A DNA stretch of 64,000 nucleotides, from assembly GCA_016933025.1 (NCBI GenBank), contig JAFGBT010000015.1:222549-286548 (forward strand), read 5' to 3'. The position numbers and the translations under genes are program-made. Shown piece by piece: positions 34,645-43,101 of this stretch. Source of the DNA: Spirochaetota bacterium (GTDB taxonomy: Bacteria; Spirochaetota; UBA4802; UBA5550). The first letter of the stretch is position 1. Each line of letters starts with the position of its first letter. The notes under the pieces are model-generated. The model ran no database searches, was not told where the DNA came from, and was given only the letters and a program-made list of their open reading frames with translations.

Positions 34645-34687
34645 GGAAACTAAAAATACTATTATAGTTTCCAGGGTATTTTGTCAA
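34645..34687 (-). promoter_or_regulatory. promoter and TetR operator of the export operon
   Basis: On the minus strand TTGACA (34687-34682) and TATAAT (34666-34661) are 15 bases apart, shorter than ideal, but both boxes are perfect. GGAAACTA (34645-34652) and TAGTTTCC (34665-34672) form a perfect eight-base inverted repeat with a 12-base spacer, overlapping the -10 box. This is a typical TetR operator position. Confidence 0.6.
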
Positions 34688-34837
34688 GTATATTATTATT
34701 CCGGCCGGGGCGGGGTTGAAGATGCTCCGGCACTTACGAAGAATGCGGAGGGGAAATTTTGTCTATGATTTTACCCGCACCCCCTATTTTACAGGGGAAT
34801 TTTAGCCATAATGTATTGACATCCCTGCCGTTATGGT

Positions 34838-34872
34838 CCATCCTGTTTTTATCCTGCTTGTAAATAGGATGG
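34838..34872 (+). promoter_or_regulatory. inverted repeat covering the ribosome-binding site of the CxxC protein gene
   Basis: CCATCCT at 34838-34844 pairs perfectly with AGGATGG at 34866-34872. The right arm is the Shine-Dalgarno run six bases before the ATG at 34879, so the fold would hide it. TTGACA near 34816 may be the -35 box of the transcript, but no good -10 was found. Confidence 0.4.
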
Positions 34873-34878
34873 TTAACC

Positions 34879-35064
34879 ATGAAGAATCAAGCCGATAAGG
34901 ACAGGACAATGGCGCAGCGGTGCGTCGAATGCCCCGTATGCTCCCGGGCCCGGAGGAGGCAGCGCGGCCTGGCCTACTGGTTTGTCAAGAACATCGAGAA
35001 CGGCGTCTGCCCCTACTGCGCTGCCTACGAGCGCGTCTACGGCAAGAAGGCGCACGAGGCCTGA
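34879..35064 (+). CDS. small double CxxC (zinc-ribbon-like) protein
   Basis: Only 61 residues. Two cysteine pairs, CVECPVCSRARRR and GVCPYCAAYERVYG, are spaced as in a small zinc ribbon. The rest is basic. AGGATGG lies ahead of the ATG, and the next gene starts 18 bases later in the same direction. I know no name for it. Its closeness to the hydantoinase and zinc-ribbon deacetylase genes suggests it works with them. Confidence 0.7.
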   Translation: MKNQADKDRTMAQRCVECPVCSRARRRQRGLAYWFVKNIENGVCPYCAAYERVYGKKAHEA

Positions 35065-35082
35065 TAGCGGGAAACGGCTGCC

Positions 35083-36756
35083 ATGGGGAAATCAGATCTG
35101 TATCTCGGCCTTGACGTCGGCGGCACGCACACCGACGCGGTACTCGTCGGCGAGAAGGGGATCGTTTCCCACTACAAGGCGGTCACGGACCACGATAACC
35201 TCCTCCTCTCGGTGCGGAGGGCGATCGAGGAGATCACCTCGGGCGTCGATCATAAGAAGATCAAGAGGGTGAACCTCAGCACCACCCTGTCGACCAACGC
35301 CATCGTTGAGAACAGGCTGGAGAACGTCTGCGTGATCATCTCGGCCGGCCCCGGGATTGACCCGGATAATTTCAAGATCGGAAAGAGCTTTCACGCGATT
35401 GAGGGATCGATCGACCACCGCGGGGCCGAGATCGCGGGCATCGATGACGACGCCGTGGCGAAAATCGCTGGCGACGCCGCCAGGAAAAAGATAAAGACCT
35501 TCGCCGCGGTCACCAAGTTCTCGACCAGGAACCCGGACCACGAGGACGCCGTCGCCGAGATCCTGGGGACCTCGGCCGATTTCATCACCCTGGGACACAA
35601 GTTGTCGGGACAGCTCGGCTTCCCGCGCCGCATCGTAACCGCCTATTTCAACTCGGCGGTCTGGCGCCTGTACAATTCCTTCGCGGACGCGATCGAGTCG
35701 GGCCTCGGGGAGATGGGAATCCAGGGAGAGGTAAACATCCTGAAGGCTGACGGCGGCACCATGCCCTTCTCCCTGTCGCGGGAGGTCCCGGTTGAATCGA
35801 TCCTCTCCGGTCCGGCCGCCAGCGTCATGGGCATAGTCGCCCTCTGCGACATCACCCGCGATTCCGTCGTCCTTGATATCGGCGGCACCACCACGGACAT
35901 CGCCATTTTCGCCGGCGGCATACCATTGATCGAGAAAGACGGCATATCGCTCCAGGAGTATCCGACCCTGGTGCGCGCGCTCAAGTCGAGATCGATAGGG
36001 GTGGGGGGCGATTCGGCGGTCCGCGCGAGCGGCAAAGAGGTCACGGTGGGGCCGGACCGGAAGGGCCCGGCCCTGGCGGCGGGCGGGAGCCAGCTCGCCC
36101 TGATTGACGCCATGAACTACCGTAACATCGTCAGCTTCATGGACACCAGGGCGTCGGCCGAGGGAATATCCGTGCTGGCGAAAAAGAGCGGCCTGGCGCC
36201 GGCGAAGCTCGCCGATACGGCGATTGCGCTCGCCGTGAAGAGGATCAAGTACGAGGTCGACGCCATGCTCGATGAGATCCGGAACCGGCCGGTCTATACC
36301 ATCCACGAAATGCTCGAGGGAAGGGAGATCAGGCCGGAGAAGGTCTACGTCATGGGGGGGCCGGCAGAGGCCTTCCGGGGGCTCCTTGCCGACGCGTTCG
36401 GGGTGGAGGTGGTCGTACCGCAAAATTACGACGTGGCCAACGCAGTCGGCGCCGCCCTGGCGAAGACCACCATTGATATCGAGCTCTTCGCCGACACCGG
36501 GCGGGGCACGATGCTGATACCGAACATCGGGGTGAAGAAGAGCATACAGCACGGCTATGCCCTCGCCGATGCGGAGCGGGACGCGCGCGCGTATCTCGCG
36601 GAGCACCTCAACGGCCTCGGCGTGACCGCGCGCGCGGATGAGACCGAAATCATCGAATCATCATCATTCAACATGGTCGAGGGATTCTACAGCTCGGGAC
36701 GGGACATCAGGGTGAAGTGCCAGATCAAACCGGGCGTGATGGCGAGGCTGGCATGA
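35083..36756 (+). CDS. hydantoinase/oxoprolinase-family protein
   Basis: A 557-residue protein of the ATP-dependent hydantoinase/5-oxoprolinase A-subunit type. The actin-like ATPase blocks are visible: LYLGLDVGGTHTDAVLV at the start, RVNLSTTLSTNAIVENRLEN, VESILSGPAASVMG, VVLDIGGTTTDIAIFAGG and YVMGGPAEAF. The family cleaves lactam or hydantoin rings, or carboxylates ketones, with ATP. It is shorter than full-length HyuA (about 690) and lacks a HyuB partner here, so the substrate is uncertain. Start is ATG after GGGAAACGGCTGCC, a weak site. The stop overlaps the next start by four bases. Confidence 0.9.
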   Translation: MGKSDLYLGLDVGGTHTDAVLVGEKGIVSHYKAVTDHDNLLLSVRRAIEEITSGVDHKKIKRVNLSTTLSTNAIVENRLENVCVIISAGPGIDPDNFKIGKSFHAIEGSIDHRGAEIAGIDDDAVAKIAGDAARKKIKTFAAVTKFSTRNPDHEDAVAEILGTSADFITLGHKLSGQLGFPRRIVTAYFNSAVWRLYNSFADAIESGLGEMGIQGEVNILKADGGTMPFSLSREVPVESILSGPAASVMGIVALCDITRDSVVLDIGGTTTDIAIFAGGIPLIEKDGISLQEYPTLVRALKSRSIGVGGDSAVRASGKEVTVGPDRKGPALAAGGSQLALIDAMNYRNIVSFMDTRASAEGISVLAKKSGLAPAKLADTAIALAVKRIKYEVDAMLDEIRNRPVYTIHEMLEGREIRPEKVYVMGGPAEAFRGLLADAFGVEVVVPQNYDVANAVGAALAKTTIDIELFADTGRGTMLIPNIGVKKSIQHGYALADAERDARAYLAEHLNGLGVTARADETEIIESSSFNMVEGFYSSGRDIRVKCQIKPGVMARLA

Positions 36757-38063
36757 TCAAGTCGCAAAAAAGGATGGGCCTCATATTTTTCCCGGCGTAC
36801 GACTGGGCAATATCCCCCACGCACCCGGAGCGCGAGGAGCGCCTCCTCTACACCCAGGACCAGCTGCGCGAGGAGGGGATATTCGACATAGACGGGCTCG
36901 TCGAGTTCAAGCCGGATATCGCCACCGAAGAGGACGTGATGCGGACCCATTTCTGCTTCCCGGACGTGGCCGCCGTCACGACCGAGTCGCACATGATATC
37001 GGCCGGCGGCGCGCTGAAGGCGGCGCGCATCGTGCTCGACGGCCAGGTCGACCGGTCCTTCGCGCTGGTGCGGCCTCCCGGACACCATGCCATGAAGTCG
37101 GTCCATGGGAACCGGGGCTTCTGCAACATCAACAACGAAGCGATCATGATCGATTACATCCGTGACCGCTACGGCATGAAGAAGATAGCAATCGTTGACA
37201 CCGACTGCCACCACGGGGACGGGACGCAGGATATTTACTGGAACGATCCCGACATCCTCTACATCTCCATACACCAGGACGGGAGGACGCTCTATCCCGG
37301 CTCCGGGCACGTCAACGAGCTCGGCGGGCCGAACGCCGTCGGCAGGACCATCAATATCCCCCTTCCGCCCGAGACCTCGGACGAGGGAATCCTCTTCGCC
37401 ATAGACGAGATGGTCCTTCCGATCCTCAAGGACTTCAAGCCCGAGCTCATCGTCAATTCCGCAGGCCAGGACAACCACTACACCGATCCGATCACCAACA
37501 TGAATTTCTCGGCGCAAGGGTACGCGGCGCTGAACGACAAGCTGAACCCGCACATCGCGGTGCTCGAGGGCGGCTACTCGATACAGGGAGCGCTCCCCTA
37601 CGTGAATCTGGGGATTATCCTCGCCATGGCGGGCGTCGATTATTCCTGCGTTAAGGAGCCGGATTACCGGCCCGGCGCGCTTCGCCAGGACGCGCGGATC
37701 ACCGACTACATCAAGAAGCTGAAGGACGTGGTGCTGGGCGCCTATTTCGAGCCCCCGGCCTACCAGGGCCTCCCGCCTTACGGCGAGTTCATGACGCGGA
37801 AAAAGAACATCTACTATGACACGGACGGCATACGCGAAACGCAGATGGAGTCGATCCTTCGCTGTAAAGAGTGCTCCGGCCTCTTCAGCCTGGAGACGTT
37901 CTCCACGGTCTACTCGCTGTCGCTCGGCGTCGAGATCCCGATCGGCGCCTGCCCGGCGTGCCGCAAGGAAGGGGGAAAGCTCATCGCCTCGGCAAAAAAA
38001 TCGGGGAAGTACAGCACCATCCAGGTGATTGACCGGGTGAAGAAGGAATACTATCGGGTATAG
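36753..38063 (+). CDS. histone-deacetylase-family amidohydrolase with C-terminal zinc ribbon
   Basis: A 436-residue protein. The first 320 residues or so are an arginase/deacetylase-fold amidohydrolase with LVRPPGHHAMKSVHGNRGFC (general-base His pair), VDTDCHHGDGTQDIYW (zinc ligands Asp and His) and NSAGQDNHYTDPI (zinc ligand Asp). Bacterial members deacetylate polyamines or other small acetylamides. The C-terminal part carries CKECSG and CPACRKEGG, a four-cysteine zinc ribbon that is not part of the standard family. The ATG overlaps the hydantoinase stop (ATGA), so the two are coupled. A longer open frame from 36717 lies inside the upstream gene and is not used. Confidence 0.9.
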   Translation: MIKSQKRMGLIFFPAYDWAISPTHPEREERLLYTQDQLREEGIFDIDGLVEFKPDIATEEDVMRTHFCFPDVAAVTTESHMISAGGALKAARIVLDGQVDRSFALVRPPGHHAMKSVHGNRGFCNINNEAIMIDYIRDRYGMKKIAIVDTDCHHGDGTQDIYWNDPDILYISIHQDGRTLYPGSGHVNELGGPNAVGRTINIPLPPETSDEGILFAIDEMVLPILKDFKPELIVNSAGQDNHYTDPITNMNFSAQGYAALNDKLNPHIAVLEGGYSIQGALPYVNLGIILAMAGVDYSCVKEPDYRPGALRQDARITDYIKKLKDVVLGAYFEPPAYQGLPPYGEFMTRKKNIYYDTDGIRETQMESILRCKECSGLFSLETFSTVYSLSLGVEIPIGACPACRKEGGKLIASAKKSGKYSTIQVIDRVKKEYYRV

Positions 38064-38066
38064 CGC

Positions 38067-38726
38067 TCAGTCCTCGAGCACGAAGGTGATGGGGAGTCTC
38101 ATCAGCATTTTCACCGGCCTGCCGCCGATCTTGCCCGGCCTGAACCGGAGCCTGCCGACAACTTTCATCGCGGCCTCGTCGAACCCGTAGCCCGAGGGAG
38201 GGGAGACGATCTTGGCGCTTTTGATGGTGCCGTCTTCGTTCACCTGCATCTGGACCAGCACCGTCCTGCGCGTGATGTTGGCCGAGCGCGCCGCCTGCGG
38301 GAAATACCTGTTCAGATCAAAATCGAGTATCGGGATCGGCGGGCGGTCACTCAGGTCCGCGAACATGTAGCCGTCCTCGTCGGTGCCGTCGCCCGAGAGC
38401 TTGTTGATGTCTATGTCGGTGCTTTCCGCGTCGGGCTTGTCCGTTCCCGTGCCCTCGATCCACTCCTCCTTGTGAACCGGAGCCGGATTCGAGTCGCCGC
38501 CGAGCGGGATCGACGGCAGGTCGATGTAATCGATCTCGACATCCTTCATCTTGATCCTGTCGGCGTTGATCAGCGCCTCGTCATCGTCGATGAGCGACGG
38601 CATGTTCGAAATATAATACGCGAGGCATCCCGCGCCGTGCAGGACTATCGAGACGGTCAGGCATATCTGGAAGAGGTCCATGCCGCGGACCTTCGCGATG
38701 ATGCGGTGAATTACGCGCGCTGACAC
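38067..38726 (-). CDS. tonB: TonB-type energy transducer
   Basis: A 219-residue protein with an N-terminal membrane anchor (LFQICLTVSIVLHGAGCLAY), an acidic and proline-poor middle, and the TonB C-terminal domain (RRTVLVQMQVNEDGTIKSAK, GYGFDEAAMKVVGRLRFRPG). TonB transmits the proton-motive force from ExbB-ExbD to outer-membrane receptors. It follows exbD at a 14-base gap and is last in the operon. No TonB-dependent receptor gene adjoins it. Confidence 0.93.
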   Translation of the reverse strand: MSARVIHRIIAKVRGMDLFQICLTVSIVLHGAGCLAYYISNMPSLIDDDEALINADRIKMKDVEIDYIDLPSIPLGGDSNPAPVHKEEWIEGTGTDKPDAESTDIDINKLSGDGTDEDGYMFADLSDRPPIPILDFDLNRYFPQAARSANITRRTVLVQMQVNEDGTIKSAKIVSPPSGYGFDEAAMKVVGRLRFRPGKIGGRPVKMLMRLPITFVLED

Positions 38727-38740
38727 GGGTATATCCTGTT

Positions 38741-39142
38741 TCAGTGTTTTACCGAGAGGGCGATGCGGGTGACTCCCGACTGCCTGATGAGGCCCATCAC
38801 GCGCGCAATGGTCCCGTACGGCAGGCGCTCGTCCGCGGAGAGCGTCACCCTCATGTTCGGTCTGTATTTCGATTCCCGGGAGAGCTTTGCGACCATCGTC
38901 TCCTGGGTCGTTTCGGTGTCCTCCATCATCAGCTTGCCGTCCTTGGTGATGGCGATCTGGATGGACTGCATGACATTCGGGTCGGACGCGTTCACTTTTG
39001 GAAGGTTGATGTTGATCGACTCCATCTTGATAAAGTTCGCCGTGACCATGAAGATGACCAGGAGTACGAGGAGCACGTCGACCATCGGGGTAATGTTTAT
39101 ATAACCGATTTCGTCGTCGTCCCCGCCGGGTAGCAGTGCCAT
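38741..39142 (-). CDS. exbD: ExbD/TolR-type biopolymer transport protein
   Basis: A 133-residue protein with one N-terminal membrane helix. GYINITPMVDVLLVLLVIFM contains the key Asp that carries protons, followed by a periplasmic domain (INLPKVNASDPN, VTLSADERLPYGTIARVMGL). It forms the motor complex with the ExbB-type protein encoded four bases upstream. The start is preceded by GGAGGTAA. Confidence 0.94.
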   Translation of the reverse strand: MALLPGGDDDEIGYINITPMVDVLLVLLVIFMVTANFIKMESININLPKVNASDPNVMQSIQIAITKDGKLMMEDTETTQETMVAKLSRESKYRPNMRVTLSADERLPYGTIARVMGLIRQSGVTRIALSVKH

Positions 39143-39146
39143 GTGA

Positions 39147-39806
39147 TTACCTCCGTGCCTTCTTGGGTTTTGCGGCGGCCTCCGTCTTTCGCGCGCGCAG
39201 GCCGGCGCTGATTTCCCGGGAAAGTATTTCCAGCTGCTGTATGATGACCTTGACTTTTTTGGAGAAGTAGTTGTTCGCCATGACCACCGGGATAGCGATG
39301 AAGAGGCCGGCCGCCGTCGCCAGCAGCGCCCTCGATATGCTCCTCATGACGACGTCGGCGCCGGTGCTTCCGAGTGTGCCGAGGCCGTGGAAGGCCTTGA
39401 TGACGCCCAGGACCGTTCCGAGGAGGCCGATGAAGGGAGCGTTGTTGCCGAGCGTGTTCAGTATGGTCAGCCGTTTCTCGAGGTCGATCTTCTCCTCTAT
39501 GATTTTTCCCGACATCAGGTCGCTGAGCCCGTGGGTGTCCTTGACGGCATGGTCGATGGCAAACAGGGCAAAGCGCGTGTACGCGTTCTCGCCCGATTTC
39601 TTAACCAGGTCCGCCGCCGTCTTGAGGTCTCGCTTCCTGAAAAGCCTGATGAGCTCTTCGGCGAAAAGGGAAATTTGTTTATTCGAGTTTTTTCTGAAAA
39701 CGATCGCCCGCTCCATTCCGACCGCCAGGGCCAGGACGCTTGCGAAGACGAGCACGATGAAGACGAAGGTCTCTCCGTAACCGACAAATAAAAGGATATC
39801 TGACAT
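39147..39806 (-). CDS. exbB: ExbB/TolQ-type motor protein
   Basis: A 219-residue inner-membrane protein with three helices: TFVFIVLVFASVLALAVGM, NAPFIGLLGTVLGVIKAF and AAGLFIAIPVVMANNYFS. The second and third carry the conserved residues facing ExbD. With ExbD it forms a proton-driven motor. The frame extends to 39869, but ATG at 39806 (MSDILLFVGYG) is the likely start. It is the first gene of the exbB-exbD-tonB operon. Confidence 0.93.
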   Translation of the reverse strand: MSDILLFVGYGETFVFIVLVFASVLALAVGMERAIVFRKNSNKQISLFAEELIRLFRKRDLKTAADLVKKSGENAYTRFALFAIDHAVKDTHGLSDLMSGKIIEEKIDLEKRLTILNTLGNNAPFIGLLGTVLGVIKAFHGLGTLGSTGADVVMRSISRALLATAAGLFIAIPVVMANNYFSKKVKVIIQQLEILSREISAGLRARKTEAAAKPKKARR

Positions 39807-39830
39807 AGGCTCTCTCTGGTAAACTTGATT

Positions 39831-39887
39831 ATCTGTTAGAACAGATGAGTATCGCGACAAAGGACACATTATTAACCGGAAGGTTAA
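39831..39887. promoter_or_regulatory. two palindromes upstream of exbB
   Basis: ATCTGTT-AG-AACAGAT at 39831-39846 is a perfect palindrome 25 bases before the exbB ATG, and TTAACC-GGAA-GGTTAA at 39872-39887 is a second one 41 bases further. Neither looks like a Fur box. Candidate operators. Confidence 0.4.
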
Positions 39888-39997
39888 GACTGCAATACAT
39901 TTTTTTGTCGTTCCTCTATTTGTAGGATAATGGACACGCCGTCAGGTTACAATACTGTGCGGCCGCGCGCGGGTACGCGGGGCGTCTCGTCGGCGCG

Positions 39998-41371
39998 CTA
40001 TTCCAGGGTATGGAAGACCCACGGGTCGTTATAATGGCCGTAGAGGGCAGATATCGTCCTTTCCGACAGGTCCATCAGAACAACATGCTGCTGAACTGAC
40101 TGGGTAGGGTCGGTGCTGTAGTCCGTGTCATATCCGATATGGTAGGGGCTGGGCGGGTGCATATAGTCGATTATTTCCCTTCCGGATGCCGGGTCCAGCG
40201 TTCCATAGGCGTCGAGAAGGAGGCCGGTCAGAATGCCGTAGCGGGCCGCTGAGCCGGGTCGGCAGTCGTCAATAGGATACATCTCCGGGGTGAAGGCATG
40301 GTTGGTGACGACCACGAGGTCGTCTTCCGCTTCTATGGGGTCGGGGGCGGCCGCATCATAGCTGATCCAGTCCGCGTACCTCGCCGACACTCGATGATCA
40401 TAGACCTCGAACACGGCGCCCGCGCCTGCGGCGTCCCCTATGATATAGAAGCAGGGGGCTGTCTCGTCGGCCTCGCGGATCATGGCCTCAGCGTCCGCCA
40501 TGCTGCCCGAGTACTGCAGTAATTTCCTGTCGAGGAGCCACATCCCGATCCCGCCGGGGAATCCCGATCGGTCGCTCGCACGGAACATGTTGGAGCCCAC
40601 GCCGATGCCTGTGGAATTGAGTCCGGTGATCACTCCGACCATGCCGGGGAAGGTGACCGCGACAAAGCGTCTCCCCCGTCGGGGGACGTATTCGGCCAGA
40701 CAGGTGATCGAATCGAGCGGGTCGGGGGTCCACATGAAATGGCGGCCCATGAGCGCTCTTCCATCAATGGTCGCGTCGCCGAAGGCGATGAAACCCTGGC
40801 ACGATTCGAACAGTGAGCTCAGGAGCGAGGCGACCAGGTCCGAGGTCAGAAGATACTGCATTGCCGGGAGGAAATTGACCAGGAGCACGTGGTGATAGGT
40901 GACCGGCTTGATCGCGGCCGATTTTTTCCCGAGGGCCGCGTTCGTGCCGTCGGCGATTCCGCGCATCTCTTCCCTGTATTCATCGGGCACGTCAGCTGCC
41001 ATGAGGTCGAGAAGGTCCTGGATCGCCTTTATACGTAATAACAAGTCCAGGCCGTCCGCCGTCGCTTCGACGTCAGTTATGCCCAGCGAGGGCATGATGA
41101 GATTTAGCACGTTTACCACGTAATCGCCGTGGCAGAGCTTCACCACGTCGTCCGGCCTGAAATGGCCGATGGCGTAGCCGATCTGGTAGGGCGTTCCCTC
41201 CAGGTGCATCAGGTATTTGCCGGTGTCGCCGATTTCGGTGATAGAGCTCTTCGGGCTTATCGGCGCCGGGCGGCCGCAGGTGAAGCCGGCGAGGCCGCTT
41301 ATAATGAATAACACAAGGAAGACGCGGATCAGTGTCCGCATCCGGATTTCTCTCGTTTTATTGAACAGCAT
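39998..41371 (-). CDS. C45-type (acyl-CoA:6-APA acyltransferase-like) peptidase, lipoprotein
   Basis: A 457-residue predicted lipoprotein with signal segment RMRTLIRVFLVLFIISGLAG and Cys33. After YLMHLEGTPYQIGYAIGHFR, the family start motif, the chain shows ESCQGFIAFGDATIDGRALM, in which the Cys would be the N-terminal nucleophile of the mature chain after self-cleavage. VITGLNSTGIGVGSNMF and VVTNHAF follow. Such NTN hydrolases cleave or transfer acyl groups on amides; the substrate is unknown. AAGGAGG precedes the ATG at 41371, so the longer start is used. Confidence 0.85.
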   Translation of the reverse strand: MLFNKTREIRMRTLIRVFLVLFIISGLAGFTCGRPAPISPKSSITEIGDTGKYLMHLEGTPYQIGYAIGHFRPDDVVKLCHGDYVVNVLNLIMPSLGITDVEATADGLDLLLRIKAIQDLLDLMAADVPDEYREEMRGIADGTNAALGKKSAAIKPVTYHHVLLVNFLPAMQYLLTSDLVASLLSSLFESCQGFIAFGDATIDGRALMGRHFMWTPDPLDSITCLAEYVPRRGRRFVAVTFPGMVGVITGLNSTGIGVGSNMFRASDRSGFPGGIGMWLLDRKLLQYSGSMADAEAMIREADETAPCFYIIGDAAGAGAVFEVYDHRVSARYADWISYDAAAPDPIEAEDDLVVVTNHAFTPEMYPIDDCRPGSAARYGILTGLLLDAYGTLDPASGREIIDYMHPPSPYHIGYDTDYSTDPTQSVQQHVVLMDLSERTISALYGHYNDPWVFHTLE

Positions 41372-41945
41372 GACGGGCCTCCTTGTCGTATAATCAAGGC
41401 TGAGACCGAACGCAACGCAATGGTGCCGGGGATATCCAAACGATATACGGCATATGCTTAAAAAAGATGTAGGGATGGATGGATTTATATGTATGGTTTC
41501 TTATACAAATTGGGGTTGTGCGCGTCAATTAATTTTTAGGGCAGGGTGGCGGCTCGCGGTTTCGCCGCAAGCCGGCGCTGAAGAGAGCGCAATCAAGCTG
41601 TTATTTCCGAATTGCGACAAGGGGATCTTTTCCCATGATGCTGCCGATAATATTTTTTACATCGAAACAAATTTTGCTTGATATGCCATGGGTTCGCCGG
41701 TTATTATTATACATTGAAAAGTTTCCTGCTGGGCACCCGGATCTGTTTAACAAACGGCAGCTGCGTGGAGTTAAAACAGAATAGTATCGAATAGTTCATG
41801 GTGATGCCTGTTTTCAATTACTTCCCGACAAATTGGGCGTGTAATATTCCGTTGATCCTTTACATCTAACGCAATCCTGTATCATGCGGAAATACAGAAA
41901 CCGACGTTACCGCGTCTGAATATATATATTAATTTGGAGGTGGCC
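41372..41945. other. intergenic region before the peroxidase operon
   Basis: 574 bases with no convincing gene. A short open frame at 41454-41681 has no Shine-Dalgarno or known domain. A small inverted repeat, CTGTAT at 41877-41882 with ATACAG at 41892-41897, lies about 50 bases before the peroxidase start. No clear promoter boxes. Confidence 0.5.
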
Positions 41946-43091
41946 ATGAATCGATATCTGTTTGGTATATGCATCGCAACCGTATTGATAGCCGGTGTGA
42001 AGCCGGAGGCGAAGTTCAATCTCTCCGAATTTCTGGTGAACGACGCGCAGCTCGGCCTGCCGGCGATGAAGGTACCGGGAGACAATCCAATCACTAAAGA
42101 GAAAGTCCTCCTGGGTGAAAAATTATTCCTCGATGAACGGTTCAGCTCGACCGGCAAGGTGTCATGCGCCACCTGCCATCTGCCGGAAAAAGCCTTTACC
42201 GACAGCCCCCTGAAGGTGTCCGAGGGCATTGACAAGCTGACGGGAACGAGAAACGCCCCGACCGTCATCAATGCCGCCTTCAACAAGATGCAGTTCTGGG
42301 ACGGGCGTTCGCCGGACCTCGAGGACCAGGCGCTGCACCCGTTCGTGAATCCCGTGGAAATGGGGCTTGAGAATCATGACCCAATATTGAAAATCGTCAG
42401 GACGGACCCCGAGTACGTCAAACAGTTCAAGAATGTTTTCAAGATAGATCCGCAGCAGATAGCAATCAAGCATGTGGTGATGTCGATCGCCGCTTTCGAG
42501 CGGGTGATTATATCGTCAAACAGCCGTTTTGACCGCTGGTATTTCAGGGGTGAAAATGTTTTAAGCGAAAAGGAAAAACAGGGTTTCGATATTTTCATTA
42601 ACAAGGGACGCTGCGTTTCCTGCCATATTGTCGAGTACACGACCGCTCTTTTTACCGACGGCAAGTTCCATAACGTCGGGGTCGGGATCAATACCGTGCC
42701 CGAAGATGAAATAGCCCGTCTGTCCGCTGAGTTTTTGGAGGCCAAATACAACCGGACGGACGTTGACCTGAAAGTGCTGGGCGATCCGCAGGCGTCTGAG
42801 CTGGGCCGCTTCGCCGTGACGCGAAACGTCTCCGAGATGGGCGCCTTCAAGACGCCCATGCTGAGGGACATCGCCCTGACCGCGCCCTACATGCACGACG
42901 GCTCTCTGAAGACTCTTGAGGATGTCATTGACCACTACAACCGCGGGGGAGCCAGCTCCGACAGTGAGAAAATAAATCCATATCTCAGCGGCGGGATCAG
43001 GCCCCTGGACCTGACGGATGATGAAAAGGCCGCGCTGGTCGCCTTCATGAAAACGCTGACCGGCAAAAAGTTCGAAAAATTTCAACAATAA
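41946..43091 (+). CDS. di-haem cytochrome c peroxidase-family protein
   Basis: A 381-residue exported protein (signal MNRYLFGICIATVLIAGVKP) with two c-type haem sites: CATCH at about residues 74-78 and CVSCH at about 223-227. LGEKLFLDERFSSTGKVS, GTRNAPTVINAAFNKMQFWD and KTPMLRDIALTAPYMHDGSL are typical of bacterial peroxidases and of MauG-like relatives. It would reduce hydrogen peroxide in the periplasm with electrons from a cytochrome. ATG at 41946 follows GGAGG. Two small genes follow closely, the second a cytochrome c. Confidence 0.93.
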   Translation: MNRYLFGICIATVLIAGVKPEAKFNLSEFLVNDAQLGLPAMKVPGDNPITKEKVLLGEKLFLDERFSSTGKVSCATCHLPEKAFTDSPLKVSEGIDKLTGTRNAPTVINAAFNKMQFWDGRSPDLEDQALHPFVNPVEMGLENHDPILKIVRTDPEYVKQFKNVFKIDPQQIAIKHVVMSIAAFERVIISSNSRFDRWYFRGENVLSEKEKQGFDIFINKGRCVSCHIVEYTTALFTDGKFHNVGVGINTVPEDEIARLSAEFLEAKYNRTDVDLKVLGDPQASELGRFAVTRNVSEMGAFKTPMLRDIALTAPYMHDGSLKTLEDVIDHYNRGGASSDSEKINPYLSGGIRPLDLTDDEKAALVAFMKTLTGKKFEKFQQ

Positions 43092-43101
43092 GGAGCCCGC
43101 T

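Noticed and set aside
35092..36606. Long minus-strand open frame of 504 residues
   Set aside because: It is the shadow of the hydantoinase-family gene; its product is Arg/Gly/Val-rich low-complexity without any domain, as expected from high-GC antisense frames.
41454..41681. 75-residue open frame in the gap before the peroxidase operon
   Set aside because: No Shine-Dalgarno, no domain, mixed composition; probably chance.
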